A DNA stretch of 64,000 nucleotides from Macrotis lagotis (GCF_037893015.1 NC_133662.1:205231696-205295695), one strand, 5' to 3'; positions 25,146 through 38,300 are shown, counted from the first letter of the stretch. Notes: generated by a model from the sequence alone, not told the origin. Made by a program: numbers and translations.

Positions 25146-25302
25146 AGGTATGGCCAGGTGGCACAGTGGATGGAGCACTGGTCCTGAAGCCAGGAGCACC
25201 CAAGCCCAAATCTGGCCCCAGACACCCAACAATCACCCAGCTGTGTGACCCCATGCAAGCCACCCCAACCCCATAGCCCTACAAAAACCAAAAAAAAAAA
25301 AG
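25146..25302 (+). repeat. WSINE1-related SINE, C-rich variant 1
   Basis: 'ggccaggtggcacagtggat' body with many C in place of T relative to other copies ('cacccaacaatcacccagct'), ending in aaaaaccaaaaaaa. Confidence 0.85.
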
Positions 25303-25339
25303 ATCCAAAATAAAATAAAATAATAATAATAATAATAAT

Positions 25340-25490
25340 GGCAGCTGGGTGGCAGACATATCAGTGACCCTTGAGCCAGGAGCACCCAGGTCCAAATCCA
25401 GCCTCAGACACTCAATATTCACCCAGCTGTGCGGGCCCCAGGCAGGCCACCCAGTCCCATTTGCCCTACAACATACCCCATAAAATAATA
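25340..25490 (+). repeat. WSINE1-related SINE, C-rich variant 2
   Basis: 'ggcagctgggtggcagacat' through 'tattcacccagctgtgcggg' and 'cccatttgccctacaac'. Same C-rich character as its neighbour. Confidence 0.82.
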
Positions 25491-25692
25491 ATAATAAAAA
25501 AATATGTTCTTCAGTCTGTGTTCCAACACCATCAGCTCTGTCGTGGGTGGATCATATTCTTTAGGATAAGTCCATCACAAAAGTTACTTCCATATTTTTC
25601 CACTGTTGCCATTGCTGATCACAACTCCTTCCATTCATACTTCTCTACTTCCATGAACTATATTTTCTCTCTCCTTTCACTCTGTCTGCTGT

Positions 25693-25832
25693 AGGGTAGT
25701 TGAGTGGCACAGCAGACAGATCACCAGCCCTGGGGCCAAGAGGTCCCAAACCTACATACCACCCCTTAGCCAGCATCCACCTGGACCTATGGTCCCGGAC
25801 ATCCAATCCCAGACCCTTGCAAGAAGTAAAAA
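25693..25832 (+). repeat. WSINE1-related SINE, C-rich variant 3, diverged
   Basis: 'gtagttgagtggcacagcag' and 'accagccctggggccaagag' identify it. The 3' half is strongly diverged. Confidence 0.65.
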
Positions 25833-26338
25833 AGAAAATGTGTTATATCTGACCACTCTCCCCTCATGGTCCATCCTCTCCTCCATCACTCATACCCCCC
25901 CCCCTTTCCCCCATCCCCCTTCTCTCCTTCTTACTCCAGATGTTTATACCCCATTGAGTACATATGCTGTTTCCTCTCCTAGCCACCTCTGATGAAGGCA
26001 AAGATTCCCTCATTCCCCCTTGCCTTCCCCCCTTCCATATCATTGCAATAGCTCATTGTAATAAAGAAAAATCTTATTTTATGAAATATCTTAGCCTATT
26101 CCTGCTCTCCTTTTTCTTTCTCCCATTACATTTCCCTTTTATCTATTGACTCCATTTTTATACCACAATATATCTTCAAGTTCAGTTTTCTCCTACGCTT
26201 TATCTATAAAAGCTCCTTCTACCTGCTCTCTTAAATGAGAAGGTTCATATGAGTATTATCAGTATCATTTTTCTATACAGGAATACATGTAGTCCATCAT
26301 CATTAAGTCCCTCATATTTTCCTCTTCTCCTCCACTCT

Positions 26339-26845
26339 CTATGCTTCACCTGAGTCCTGTATTTGAAGATCAAACCTGCTATTCAGCTCTGGCCATTCCA
26401 ACAGGAACATTTGAAATTCCCCTGGTTCATTGAAAGTACATCTTTTCTCCTGGAAGAGGACATTCAGTTTTGCTGGGTAGTTGATTCTCGGTTGCATTCT
26501 AAGCTCTTTTGCCTTCCAGAATATTATATTCCAAGCCCTACAAGCGTTTAATGTAGTTGCTGCTAAGTTCTGTGTGATACTAATTACAGTTCCATGATAT
26601 TTGAGTTGTGTCCTTCTGGCTGCTTGTAATATTTTCTCTTTGACTTGGGAGTTCTGGAATTTGGTTAGAATCTTCCTGGGGGGTTGGGTTTTTTTTTTTT
26701 TGGATCTCTTTCTTGGGGAGATTCGTGGATTCTCTCCATTTCTATTTTGCCCTCTGCTTCTAGGATATAGGGCAATTTTCCTGTAATAATTCTTTGAAAA
26801 TGATGTCAAGGCTCTTTTCCTGGTCATGACTTTCAGGTATTCCAA
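26339..26845 (-). pseudogene. L1/HAL1 ORF1p C-terminal domain remnant
   Basis: A 168-codon open frame. Residues from about 60 resemble the RNA-binding and C-terminal domains of L1 ORF1p: KEKILQAARRTQLKYHGTVI, then TLNACRAWNIIFWKAKELRM and QPRINYPAKLNVLF. The upstream coiled-coil part continues at about 26.85-27.35 kb but out of frame with stops, so the ORF is broken. ORF1p is a trimeric RNA-binding chaperone of L1 particles. Confidence 0.75.
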
Positions 26846-28404
26846 TAATTTTTGAATTATCTTTCCTAAGTCTGTTTTCCATATCAGTTGTTTTTTTCAA
26901 TGAGGTGTTTCACATTTTCTTCTAATTTTTCTTTCTTTTGGCTTTGAAGTATTGAGCCCTGATTTCTAGTAAAATCAGCAATCTCCCTGAGTTCTTTTCT
27001 TTGTCTGGAGGATTTGTTTTCCTCAGAGAGCTTTGTTATCTCTTTTTTCCATCTGGCCAATTCTGCTTTTTAAAGCATTCTTCTCCTCAGTAACTTTCTG
27101 AACTGTTTTATCCATTTGACCTATGCTGGTTTTTAACATGTTATTTTCTTCAGCATTCTTTTGGATCTCCTTGACTAAGCTGCTGACTTCATTTTTCATG
27201 TTTTTCCTGCATCTCTCTCATTTCTTTTCTCAATTTTCCCTCTACCTCCCTCACTTGATTTTCAAATTCTTTTTTGAGCTCTGTCATGGCCTGAGCCCAA
27301 TTTCTGTTTTTCTTGGACTCTTTAGATGCAGGAGCTTGTACTTCCTCATCTTCAGACTGAGTATTTTGATCCTTCTTGGGGTCACAGGCAAATTATCTCT
27401 CAATCATGTTCGTCTTTTTTCTCTGCTTACTCATTTTCCCAGCCTGAGCCTGGTTTCGGGGTGTTTCCTGAGCTTTTGGGACACCCCCCCACAAGGATAT
27501 CAGTGTGTGAGGCTCTGTCCTCCCTCCTGGTTCGTGAATGGCCATAAGCGCCCCCCTCTGCTATGGGGATGAGGTGGGGAGGGCCCTGCTGTTCTATGGG
27601 GGGGCCTAGACTGTGATCAGGATCTGAATGTGGTCAGAGCCCCAGAGTCCTGTTCCAGGGTCAGAGGACAGAGCTCGGCAGTCTCTCTCTTACTCCTCTC
27701 CTTTGGCTCAATGAGCTGGTGCCCTGGGGGCTCCTGCTTCCCGGCTCCACCTGCTTCTGTTTCCTGGCTCTGGGCTCCCTTGGCCATGCTGCTTGCTGTG
27801 TGCCCTGAGGGCTGGGCTTCATGCGATTGCTCTGGCAGAGGTTCCCGCTGTTTCCCCAAGTTTTGCTTGGTACTCCCCGCAGTGTAGATCAGGAAACTGC
27901 CCCCTCCAACTGCTGTGAGCCACAGCGGGCCACCCCTCTGGTGGGCCACTCCTCCGACCCCGTGGAGCACAGCCTTTCTGCTCCTTTCCAGGTTACCTTG
28001 GGTTGGAGAATTGCCTCACTGGATCCCTCTGTGGGTTCTGTCTCTTGAAAATGTAGTTAGAGTCCTTAGTTTATAAATTTTGCTCCAGAACAACTGAGAG
28101 AAGGTCCTCTCCTGTCCCCATCTTGGCTCTGCCCACCCCCCCCCCCCACGTGAGAATTCTTAGAATAATCTTCTAGCCAAAGGAGGTGTTTATAATATAG
28201 CAGGCTAGCCAAGTGCCTTCTAATATACCATTTTTCCCAGTAATTAAACAAATGGATGTAGGTCTGCAGAGTGGAAGTTAGTGCCACCAGGAGGACAGAC
28301 CTTCTAGTTGAATTATGAAACATATTTGTAAAGAAGTTTGGTTTGGGTTTTTTTTTTGTATGTCAAGGAATACTCTAGATGCTGGGGGAACTTGATTGCT
28401 TTTT

Positions 28405-28546
28405 GAATGTTCATTTATTTATTAATTTATATTTATTTAATTATTTATAATTAATTATGATTATAATTATTATTTATATTATTATATTTTTTATAATTAT
28501 AATTAATTTATTTATATTAATTTAATTTATTTATTTTGAATGTTTA
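28405..28546. repeat. AT-rich low-complexity (TTTAT/TTAAT)n tract
   Basis: Almost pure A/T with imperfect ttattt/aattta units, about 160 bases upstream of the CpG island. Confidence 0.9.
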
Positions 28547-28699
28547 TTTGAATGTTTAGAAAGTCACTTTATTGAATGTATTCTGATGATAGGGACACTC
28601 AAAGTAGATATACTTTTTTGGGGCCTAATATGCAAAATGAAGAGTACAAAATCTTTAAACTTCCAGACCCATTAAAGGCACACGGGAGGGGGGGGGGCT

Positions 28700-29320
28700 A
28701 TTAGAAGTGCTTCCGGGGCAGGAAAGAACCAATAACGTTGCGGGTGTAAGAAGAGCCAGCCCCGCCCCCGGGAGGGTCGCCCGCCCCTTCTTAATGAGAG
28801 CCGCCCGCTCGCTCCCCTCCCCCCAGTTTCGGAAGCCCAGAACGTGCTGTGACGCGGGGCGCCGGCGCCAGCATGTCGCGAGAAGACGCTGCAAGTCTCG
28901 CGGGCTTAGCCGAGGCCGCACTTCCGCTCGCAGCCCGGGCGCCGCCCTCCGAGCGCGTCCTCTCCGGCCTCCGGCTCCGCCCGGGGGGACATGGCGGCGC
29001 CCGAGCTGATCCCGGCGCCGCGGGGCTGCCCGGCCTCCTCCCCGCCGCCCCCGCCGCGGCTCGGCAGAACGCTCCTGGTGCGGCACTTGCCGGCCGAGCT
29101 GACGGCCGAGGAGAAGGAGCATCTCCTGAAGCACTTCGGCGCCCAGGCCGTGCGGGTGTTGTCGGACCAGGGCCGCCTGGTAAGGAAGGGCCGGCGCGGG
29201 CCGCCCCGAGCCCCGCAGCGCCGGGAGGCCCGGGCCCGGCCCCGGATGAATTCCCCCGGCGGCCCGGAGCCTCGGCCCCGGCTGCCTGGCGTCCGCGTGG
29301 CTGAAGAGGGCGGGAATGAA
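28700..29320 (+). promoter_or_regulatory. RNPC3: CpG island and promoter of RNPC3
   Basis: An abrupt change from AT-rich DNA to dense CpG, spanning exon 1. Visible elements: ETS-type CTTCCGG (28710-28716) and ACTTCCG (28920-28926), CCAAT (28729-28733), a GC box in cccgcccccg (28761-28770), and two TCTCGCGAGA-like sites, 9/10 at 28874-28883 and 8/10 at 28896-28905. There is no TATA box. This is a typical housekeeping promoter; the transcription start site cannot be fixed from sequence. Nothing supports a divergent protein-coding partner. Confidence 0.8.
28991..29179 (+). CDS. RNPC3: RNPC3 coding exon 1
   Basis: Starts at ATG in a GC-rich context and encodes residues 1-63: a proline-rich leader (SSPPPPPR) and the first half of RRM1 including LLVRHLPAELTAEE. 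Donor is CTG|gtaagg, phase 0. The exon lies within the CpG island and is far richer in GC than the other exons. Confidence 0.97.
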
Positions 29321-32300
29321 TGAATGACAAAGTACACGGAACTCGTATATAATAAGCAATTAAATGTAAAAAAGCAAAAAGGCAATAAGGGCTGAAGCTC
29401 CCGGAGGGTCTGATGTGGAAATGCGTTCCTTAGAAGTCAGGCCGCACCGGGGTCCCCGCCCCAACCGGCTCTGCCGCTCCAAACACGCCCTGATGAAGCA
29501 GTTTATTTTTACGTCTCCATCGCTTCATCACCCCTGACAACCTCTAGGCTTTGTGAATTAGACATTTTGGAGACCCAAAACGCCAAAGGTGAAGTGGAAA
29601 GGGCCCCGATTTGGGGGTCCGAGACGTAGGTTGCTGGGTTCCATGGCATTTCACACACCTTGTCTCATTTGAACTTCACTGTGGGCAACGGAAGCTGTAA
29701 TCCGGGTCTTAGCCTTGACCTTGTTATTGGGACTAGGAAGAACCTTGGTTTACTTAGGAGAACCGTAGGCAGGTCAGTCTGGCCCTCCCATCTGTCGGAC
29801 GAAGGAAAGAGCTCTGACTTCCAACTTGTAGCTCTCATAATCCAGTGAAATGCTCCTCGGCGTTTCCTTCTTAAAAGAAGTCAAGGTCTTATTGATAATC
29901 GTGAGCTAGGCAATATTAATTACTGATTTCATTGCTAATCCGTCTGGCAGAAATACTGGGTGACTTGATTCTAGACTTTTTAAGCTAGGTGATGCAGTGG
30001 ATAAAACACCTGCCCTTGGAGTCAGTACCTGAGTTCAAATGTGGCCTCAGTCTCTTAATAATTACCTAGATGTGCGGCCTTGGGAAAGCCACTTAACCTC
30101 ATTTTCCTTACCAAAAAGGAAGAAAGAAAGAAACTTAGTTGATTTATTTTGGGATAAAGAAAGGGTGTTTTAGCCATTTTCAGTTTTATTAGAAACATGA
30201 TTTAATTATTACAATTGCTAGCAAAGACAATAATTTTTTTACAAGTGAGGTAGCAGTATAGGAATCAATATATACCAATATCAATATAAATCAAAGTTAA
30301 AAGATTGCTTCTATATAACTTACACTGAAGTCCTACTCTGATGCCAGGGTTTAGCATTAGGCATGCCAATTTAAAGGATATACTGGCCTATCTAAAAAGA
30401 AAAAAAGAGTAAATTTGCAGTTCTTATCCCACCAGAAAGGTTTCCTATCATGTGTTCTGTGATAACCATTCATTAAATGAGAACCATTCTACCTAAAATT
30501 TGGAGAGACTTATCACCTGGTGGTCAGTGTTTTAGTGATGAAATTTTTGGTCACAGTAATTTCTGAAGTCATATGAAGTAATTTTCATTTTATATCTTTT
30601 TCATATTATATGTATACATTTATATATGATAGATATATGTTTCATGTATGTATATATAAAGAGTATTCATATTTGTGAGGTATAGGATTGAAATTCTTTA
30701 GAAGTGATTTTCTGCTATTTAATAAATAGATTTCTATCATTTAAATAAACTGATGAGAAAACAGATAAAATGTTTTAAGCAGGTTTGTTATCAACTCAGT
30801 GTAATAAGAAACTTAACTAATTTATACCAAAATGGTTTGGCCTGACTCAGGAGGTACTTAGTTATCTTAGGTTATGGGAGGTTATCTGGATGACAAATTA
30901 TTTAGGTTATTTTCCTTTCCTGTGTAAGATTTTTTTTAGAGAACTTTTTTAGATCTCTTTTAGTTCTTAGTTCAATGCCTGTTTTTCAATTAAGGGTAAA
31001 ATTAGGGATCACCAAAAGTTAATGACTTGCCCACAGTCAAATAGGTAGCAGAGCTGCTGTTACTCTATGCCTTAACAAATTTCAATCTTTTTTTCCCCAG
31101 AAACATACTGCTTTCGCAACTTTCCCTAATGAAAAAGCAGCCATAAAGGTAAGTGATATTCTTAGCACCAACATTTTATCTTATCCAGTTCAAACTAATG
31201 GACTGAGGCCTTTTGACAAATACTCTTTTTTTAGGTGTGGTTTTTTTTTTTTTTTTGCATGGCAAATGGGATTAAGTGGCTTGCCCAAGGCCACAGAGCT
31301 AGGTAATTATTAAGTGTCTGAGAAGCAATTTGTACTCAGGTACTCCTGACTCCAGGGCAGGTGCTCTATCCACTGCGACACCTAGCCACCCCCAGACATA
31401 TACTCTTGACCTTCTTTCTGCTACCCTTTTCATTCTTTCCCTCTTTTATCCTCTTTAAGGGCAAAAAAATGGCCAGAGACTTTCCGAATAGTAAACTTTT
31501 TCAAATAATTACTCTATCTGAAGTACAAAAATTAGTTCAATATTTAAGTTGAACAAAAAAAAATTACTAAACTTTGCTTGTGTGCTGTGAGACTCCAGAT
31601 CAAGAAAGGAAAAAGAACAAATTAGGATATCTTTCACTGCCTTTTCTTTCTCTCAGAAGGCTATGTGATCCTGCACTTGTATGCTAGATCTGTTTGTGAT
31701 GATTCATATTGCCAGTATAGGAGGTCTTACCTCTTTATTGAGGGGTTGATTGAATATAAGCCAAAATTTGAACTAAAGTTAAGCCTTATACTTGTATATG
31801 TGACTTATACTCCTGTGATATATGCCACTATTAAGTATATAGTTTAGGTTTTAGGTACTGTACTAAGCATTAGAGATCCAAGGAAAAAATCAGCAACTAT
31901 TCCTGCTTTCAAGCAGTTAAATGTCTGTTGGGGAGTTACAGCATGGACAGAACTAAGAATAAGTAAACTATACATAAAAGTGTTTTTGAAAACTTATAAA
32001 TAACTGACAGTATTGGAAAAGAACTCCTCTAGAAGGTACTCTTGAGCCTAGCCTTGGATTAAATGAGAGATTTTGAGAGACCAGGATGTTGTAAAAGGAT
32101 TAGTAATAGGTATGATATAAAGTTATTGTGCTTCAGGTAATGAATTTGGTAGTAGCAATTCTAGCCAACCCATATAGTTGCCTAATAAGTATTTCTTGAT
32201 GTATAATTGATAGTATTTTCTTGTTCTGTCATTAAAAATACAAACTAAATATGTAAATAATTCTTGACAAAGCAGCCACATAAAACAATTCATTATTGTA

Positions 32301-35300
32301 AATTTTAATTTAGAGAGCTGTTATTTTCCATTAATGTTGGAGTATATTTTTTAATTTTTAGTTAACACTAAATCAGAGTTTGGATTTTTTTTTCTCATCC
32401 TTGTTACTATATTAAAAAAATGATCACATATTTAAATTTTTGTTCTATTACAAGGATCTTGATGTGAACTTGGGTGATAAAGCATTTGGGGTAGAGAACA
32501 TTAATTAAAAATGTTTTACTTAAAATTCAAAGTGTTGTTAATTTTGTTAATAAATTAATTTTGTTAAATTAATTTTAAATGTTTGCTACATTTGTCAAAT
32601 TTAGCTTTTTGATTTTGTGTCATTTGAAGGCTTTATCAAGACTTCATCAGCTAAAAGTTTTAGGGCACACTTTAGTGGTTGAATTTGCGAAAGAACAAGA
32701 CCAAACTTCATCCCTCTGTCAGACTTCATGTTCAGAGAAAAAGAAAAGGTATGTGGTAATTAGGTTTGTTTTGTGGGGTTTTTTAAATCACATTTTTAGT
32801 GTTATTAGAATAAAAAATATGTTGGAAAAATTGCTTAGTAAAGTTTATAGTTATTGAAGCAGTTAAATAAAGAGATCTCATTTTTATGTAATATTTTGCT
32901 AATGGATACATTTTGAATTTTATTATTTCAGTTCAAACATTTACTTGACAGGTTTGAGGTGTAGCGCTGAAGGAAAAGGGAATTTACAGCCAGTCACCTC
33001 ATTCCCCACCCCTAGTTTGGGGGAAAGGAAGTTAAATTGAGATCCTCTTCCCAAAGAGGTTGCTGGGGGTTTGTGTCTGTATTGGTTTGAGGAAAGAAAT
33101 TTGGTTTGGAATAACTACTGTGCAGAGTGTTATTGAGAAGCAATCAAAGACGAATAAAGGGTTTCTGTGTAGCAATGAGAGTCTTGTTCAGAGTAAGTAG
33201 CATACATTTGCAGTAGACTGAAGAATCCCAGCTGTTGAGATTTTCTTCCATTTTTGGTTGTTTTGAGAGAGAAAGAAGTCTCTATTCCTACTGTTGGAGG
33301 TGTGTGTTTGTGGGATATTGTGTTTGTGGGATATGGGGATGAGAAAAGGAAAAATTTTGATCTTATCCTAAGTTGAAATTCATTAATTTTTCCTTTTTGG
33401 AAACATTGTTATATATTATAGCTAGTTCCCGTTTTGCTATTAAAGCCTGGGTGATTTTTTTTTTTTCTTATGTTGGCTTGGAAATTTAACATTGCTGATA
33501 ACTTTATAGGAAGTGCAACAGAAATCAGACAGTAAAGTTGCAAACTTCATATTAAAACTTGTTTATATAAGTTAGGGGCTTCCTATAATGACATTCACAG
33601 AAAAATATTTGACCTAGAATCTTGGTATTAGAGGGGACCATGAGTTACTTGATCAAATTTGCATGGCTAGTAAGCAGTAGGGCCATAATTTTAGTGTTTT
33701 TATTTTCATCCCCTTCCATTCTATAATCAATCTCAAAATTCTAGCCTTTGTGTTCTGTTGTAGCTCATTTCTTGTCAAGCACCAGTCCTGGATTTATTTT
33801 CTTCATCTTTCTTTTCCTCTCTTGGGCAGATGCTGTTAAATAGAGTACCTGATAAATTCATGCTTTCCAACTTTGAGTCCTCATCACAGCAGGCTAATCC
33901 TTTATTCTTCCCTAGTTTTTTTTTTTTTTTTTTTTTTAGATTTTTGCAAGGCAAATGGGGCTAAGTGGCTTGCCCAAGGCCACACAGCTAGGCAATTATT
34001 AAGTGTCTGAGACCAGATTTGAACCCAGGTACTCCTGACTCCAAGGCCGGTGCCTTATCCACTACGCCACCTAGACGCCCCCTTCCCTAGTTTTTTAACA
34101 TAAGTTTTGCAAAAATCTTCTCATAGCTTCATAAGCTCCCATACCTTCACCAGCCCTTAATCTCTTGTTGAAGATGTCCTCATAACTTAATGAGAAAATT
34201 GAGACCATTCAATATAAGAACCCTCTAACCCTTCTCTTCATCTCAGAGCCCCTCTGCTCATTGTTCCTAGTCTCTGATCATGAAATGACTCTTCCTAGTC
34301 AAGACAAATCCCCCTCTGATCTCCAGAAAATGGCAACCCCAATAACCCCATTGTCTAATCTTTAGCCTCTCCCTTCCTATTACTTATTTCCCAGTGCTTT
34401 TAAATATGACTACTGTCTTTACTTAATTATTTCTACTTCTCTTCTTCCCATTCACTCAGCTCATTGCAGTTTGGTTTCTGATTTCATCATTTAACTGAAA
34501 CTGTTTTCTCCAAAGCTGTGATGTCTTAATTTTCAAATGTGACTCTCTTTTCTCAGTCTTCATCCTTAAGATTTTTCTGATGATTTTTGACATTGTTGAC
34601 CTTTCCTCCTGAACACTCTTCTTGGGGTTTTCTGCCCCAGAATTGAAAAAAGGGTCTCTACTCCTTCTGCAAGTGCTCATAGCCAACAAGGTCCTTGCTC
34701 TTTGCTGCTGCACTCATCATAAATGCCTTAGCATCTTCTTTCTACAGCTATAATCCTTTTTTTATTGGTCATTCTCTGTATCATGCCTCCTAACAGGTTG
34801 TCACAGACCCTTTTCTCTAGTTTTACTCTCTTGAAGTCTTCATTAGCACTCATGCATTTAACATCTCCCCCCAGATGATTGACAGATCTATATGTCCAGC
34901 CTCATTTTCTTCCCCAGAGATTTAATTCTTTATTAACTGCAAATCAGACATTTCAGAATAAATATCCTGTAGATATCTCAAACTCATCCAGTCTGTCTGG
35001 TTTGTAACACTTGTAATGGATATATCTACACGCCTCAAAGTCATGCCATATTTTTGCTGTGGCTTCCTAATTGCTCTCTCTGCTATGTGTTTTTCATATG
35101 GCTATTAAAATAATTTTTCCCCCTGTCATTCTAGCTTTGTTATTTGCTACTGTCCTTTCCACATAATAAACAAACTGCCCCTATCTCTTTCTCACATGCC
35201 CTCTCCAGTATGAGACTTCACAGACTGTCCTCCAGATCTTATTATGTATTTTGTCCTTGCTCCATTTCATAGAATCCCCACCTTCCTTCAAGACTCAAAC

Positions 35301-38300
35301 TTCATGTACTACTTCTGCTTGAAGTCTTTCCTAAATTTCCCAATTCTAGTACCCTCTCTTAATTACCTTATGTTTATTAACTCTATTTAGCTATACTTGG
35401 TCTCCCCCATTTTATCCAAAGCTCTTGTAGAGAAGGGATTTTTTCATTTATATTATCAACTGCTAATACCTAGCATCCTAGTGCCTTATTAAATTCTTCT
35501 TTATTTATAAAGATGCTGGAGGGTTAGCCATTTCCTTTCCTAGCTCATTATACAGATGAGGAATTGAGTCAACTGGGTTAAGTGACTTGCATAGGGTCAT
35601 ACAGCTAGTGTCTGAGGCTAGATTTGAACTCAAGAAAATGAGTCTCAAACTCCATCCTCTTCACCACCTACCTGTCATAGTCCTTTAAGATTTGGAAAGC
35701 ATGTCCCACATGTTTTTATTTATTCTTTACAATCCTGTAAGATAGGTTGTATTCTTATTTCCATCTCACATGTAATGAATCTGAGAATGAGAGAGGTTAG
35801 TTGACTTGCCCAGTACTTGGGTAAGCCCAGTATTAGGTCAACTGTGCTTTCTAGCTTAAGAGACCAGGACTTCTAACTACTACATTGTAAGGTAACAGTT
35901 GTATAAAAATCTTAAGGACAAGTATGACAGTTATTAAATGACTTAATTTTGCATATCACAATTAATTACCACATAACTTTTGATAAAATCATTTTTGATC
36001 TTTTGTTTCCTAGGTCTGATGAACCTGTAGAAGAAGATAACGAAAAGAAAGAGCCAAGTTGTTTAACTATAGAAAGTGGAATTGCACCAAATCATGGGTT
36101 AGCATGATTTTTTTCCTTTTCTTTCTTTCATGCCTTTTCTTCCTTCTTTCTTTTTATAATTTTGTTTTCATTATGAATGGAAATTATACAATTTTGAATT
36201 AGAGATGTAGCAAATTTAATGAATATATCTCTGATGAGTTTGTCTTAATGCATTATCATAATAAATAGAGAAATGTAAATTAACTCCAATACCACCTCAT
36301 ACATCTAAAATGAAAATGACAAGTGGTGGAGAGGATGTGGAAAAACAAAAACATTAATATACTGTTGGTAGGGCTCTGAATTGATCCAGCCATTCTGTAG
36401 AGCAATTTGGAACTACGGCCAAAAGCATTTCACTATTGCATGTCCTTTGTGCCAGTGATATCATTACTAGATCTATACCCCAAAAAAGGTCAAAGAAAGG
36501 GGAAAAGGATTTGTGTATTAAGAGTTTTTATGGTAGCTCTTTTGGGTTGCCAAAGAACTGGAATCTGAGGAGTATCCCTCAGTTGGGGATTGACTGAACA
36601 AGTTATGGTGTAAGCACGTGATAAAATATTGTAAGGGACAAAAATATTGAAGGGAATAGTTTCAGAAAAATCTAGGAAAACTTAATGTGAACTGATTAAA
36701 AGTGAAGTGAGGAAATTGTATAATAATAGTATTGCACAGCTAGACAACTTTCAGTAAGTTATGAACAGGCAGCTAGGTGGCGCAGTGGATAGAGCACCAG
36801 CCCTGGAGTCAAGAGCACCTAGGTTCAGATGTGATCTCAGACACATAACAATTGTCTTGCTGTGCATTCCTGGCCATTGCCTTAAATAAAAATTAAAATA
36901 AAGTAAAATGATCAAAACAAATTTTAGTTCATCACTGGTTAGCATGCCCTTTTTCTCAACATTTTGGATATTGAATTTTTATCCTTTTATTCTTGGTAAT
37001 TTGATAGATGTAATACCATAAGATTTTTGATGGATTTTACTAGGATTATTAGTGATTTTGAACATTTTCAAATAACTACTTATTTTATTTTTCAAAAATT
37101 GCTTATTTTACCATTTATTGAGGAAAAACTTAAATAGCTTTGTTTGCACTATTTTTTAGAAGTAGATAATATTGAATAATTTATATTAAAATTTGATTAG
37201 AAATTAATTTTTTTCCTACAGGTTAACTTTTCCTTTAAATTCGTGCCTCAAATACCTGTATCCGCCACCTTCAAGCACAATACTAGCCAATATAGCAAGT
37301 GCCTTGGCAAGTGTGCCTAAGTTCTATGTACAGGTAAGTGGAGGAAATTCATACTTTTGAAATTGATTGCTAATTTTGTATATTGCTGTTCCATCCAGTC
37401 AGTTATGACATTGCATAACATAAATCCTTAAATATCCCAAGAATTGAGGGGCTACAAGTATAATTAGTCAATAATAAGATAATGGCAGATCAGAAAGCTT
37501 AATTCAAGCTAGATTATATTGGAATACAGGTGTACTAGACTAGGAAAGTGATAGTCCTGCTGTATTTTGCCCTCATCAGACCTCTTCTGTAGATTTGGTT
37601 CTGGCCACCACATTTTGAGAAGTTTATTGATAACTGGAGATCAGAGGGAAATCTTAAGCTAGAGAGCTTCCAGAGCCCACCATGAAATAATCATTTGAAG
37701 AAGTTTAGGACTTAACACCCTTGAAAAGTAAAGTGGTGTTATGTAAAGACTGTCACGTGGTAAAAAATAGACTACCAACAGAGACAGAATTGAAAATAAT
37801 GGGTAGAAGTTGCAAAACCAATTAAAGTTTGAAATGGGGGAAACAATTCCATACCTATTATTGCCATCTATCAATATCCTGCTGTAGAGGTATTGAGTTT
37901 TCTTTCACAGTGAATTTTCCTCTTTTTTAACTTACTGAGAATTTCATTACTATTATTGAATTATTTAAATTTGAAATTAATGAACTTTAACATATCAAAT
38001 TGTTTTTATTTAACTAAGAGAAAGGATTATTAAATAAACAGTTGTTAATATTGGAGAGATCCAAAATATTTTCTGTTTCTATTTCATCATTTCATCAAAG
38101 GCTTAGTTTTCTGAAGGGCATGACTAATGATGAGATGAAATCTTGGGCAAGACTTACTCAAATGGGAAGTCTTAGATCTGCTCCAAAGGTGAATTCTTAC
38201 CTAGTATGATCCGGTCAGACATAGCTGGGTGGAGATGAGACTGGGCCTCCTTTGTCTGGATTGCCTTTGTGGTCTGAGTCTTTTTGTCCAAGACTGAATG

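Larger units (their letters stand above)
24934..28149 (-). mobile_element. HAL1-like (half-L1) retroelement, ORF1 only, with TSD
   Basis: Bounded by GTAAGAATTCTT (24922-24933) and GTGAGAATTCTT (28150-28161), a 12-bp target duplication with one mismatch, so it is one insertion. Minus strand: 5' end at about 28.13 kb with 'gagccaagatggggacagga', a GC-richer 5' region, ORF1 remnants, about 0.8 kb of 3' region, and a poly(A) end at 24.93 kb. No ORF2 is present. Three SINE-like copies lie in the 3' region. Open frame 26339-26845 (168 aa) is the C-terminal domain of ORF1p (ILQAARRTQLKYHGTVISIT, LQPRI/YPAKL-type motif). The N-terminal coiled-coil half is frameshifted. Confidence 0.75.

Noticed and set aside
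27123..27970. Open frames on both strands (149, 117 and 85 codons) in a GC-richer region
   Set aside because: They fall inside the HAL1-like element. They are antisense or 5'-region shadows, not independent genes.
1..28600. Possible COL11A1 exons upstream
   Set aside because: No Gly-X-Y repeat coding or collagen C-propeptide sequence was seen on either strand.
28655..29359. Long minus-strand open frames of 234, 179 and 159 codons over the CpG island
   Set aside because: They are caused by high GC content opposite RNPC3 exon 1. Their translations are alanine/proline/glycine/arginine-rich with no domain, and the + strand exon 1 is clearly the real gene.
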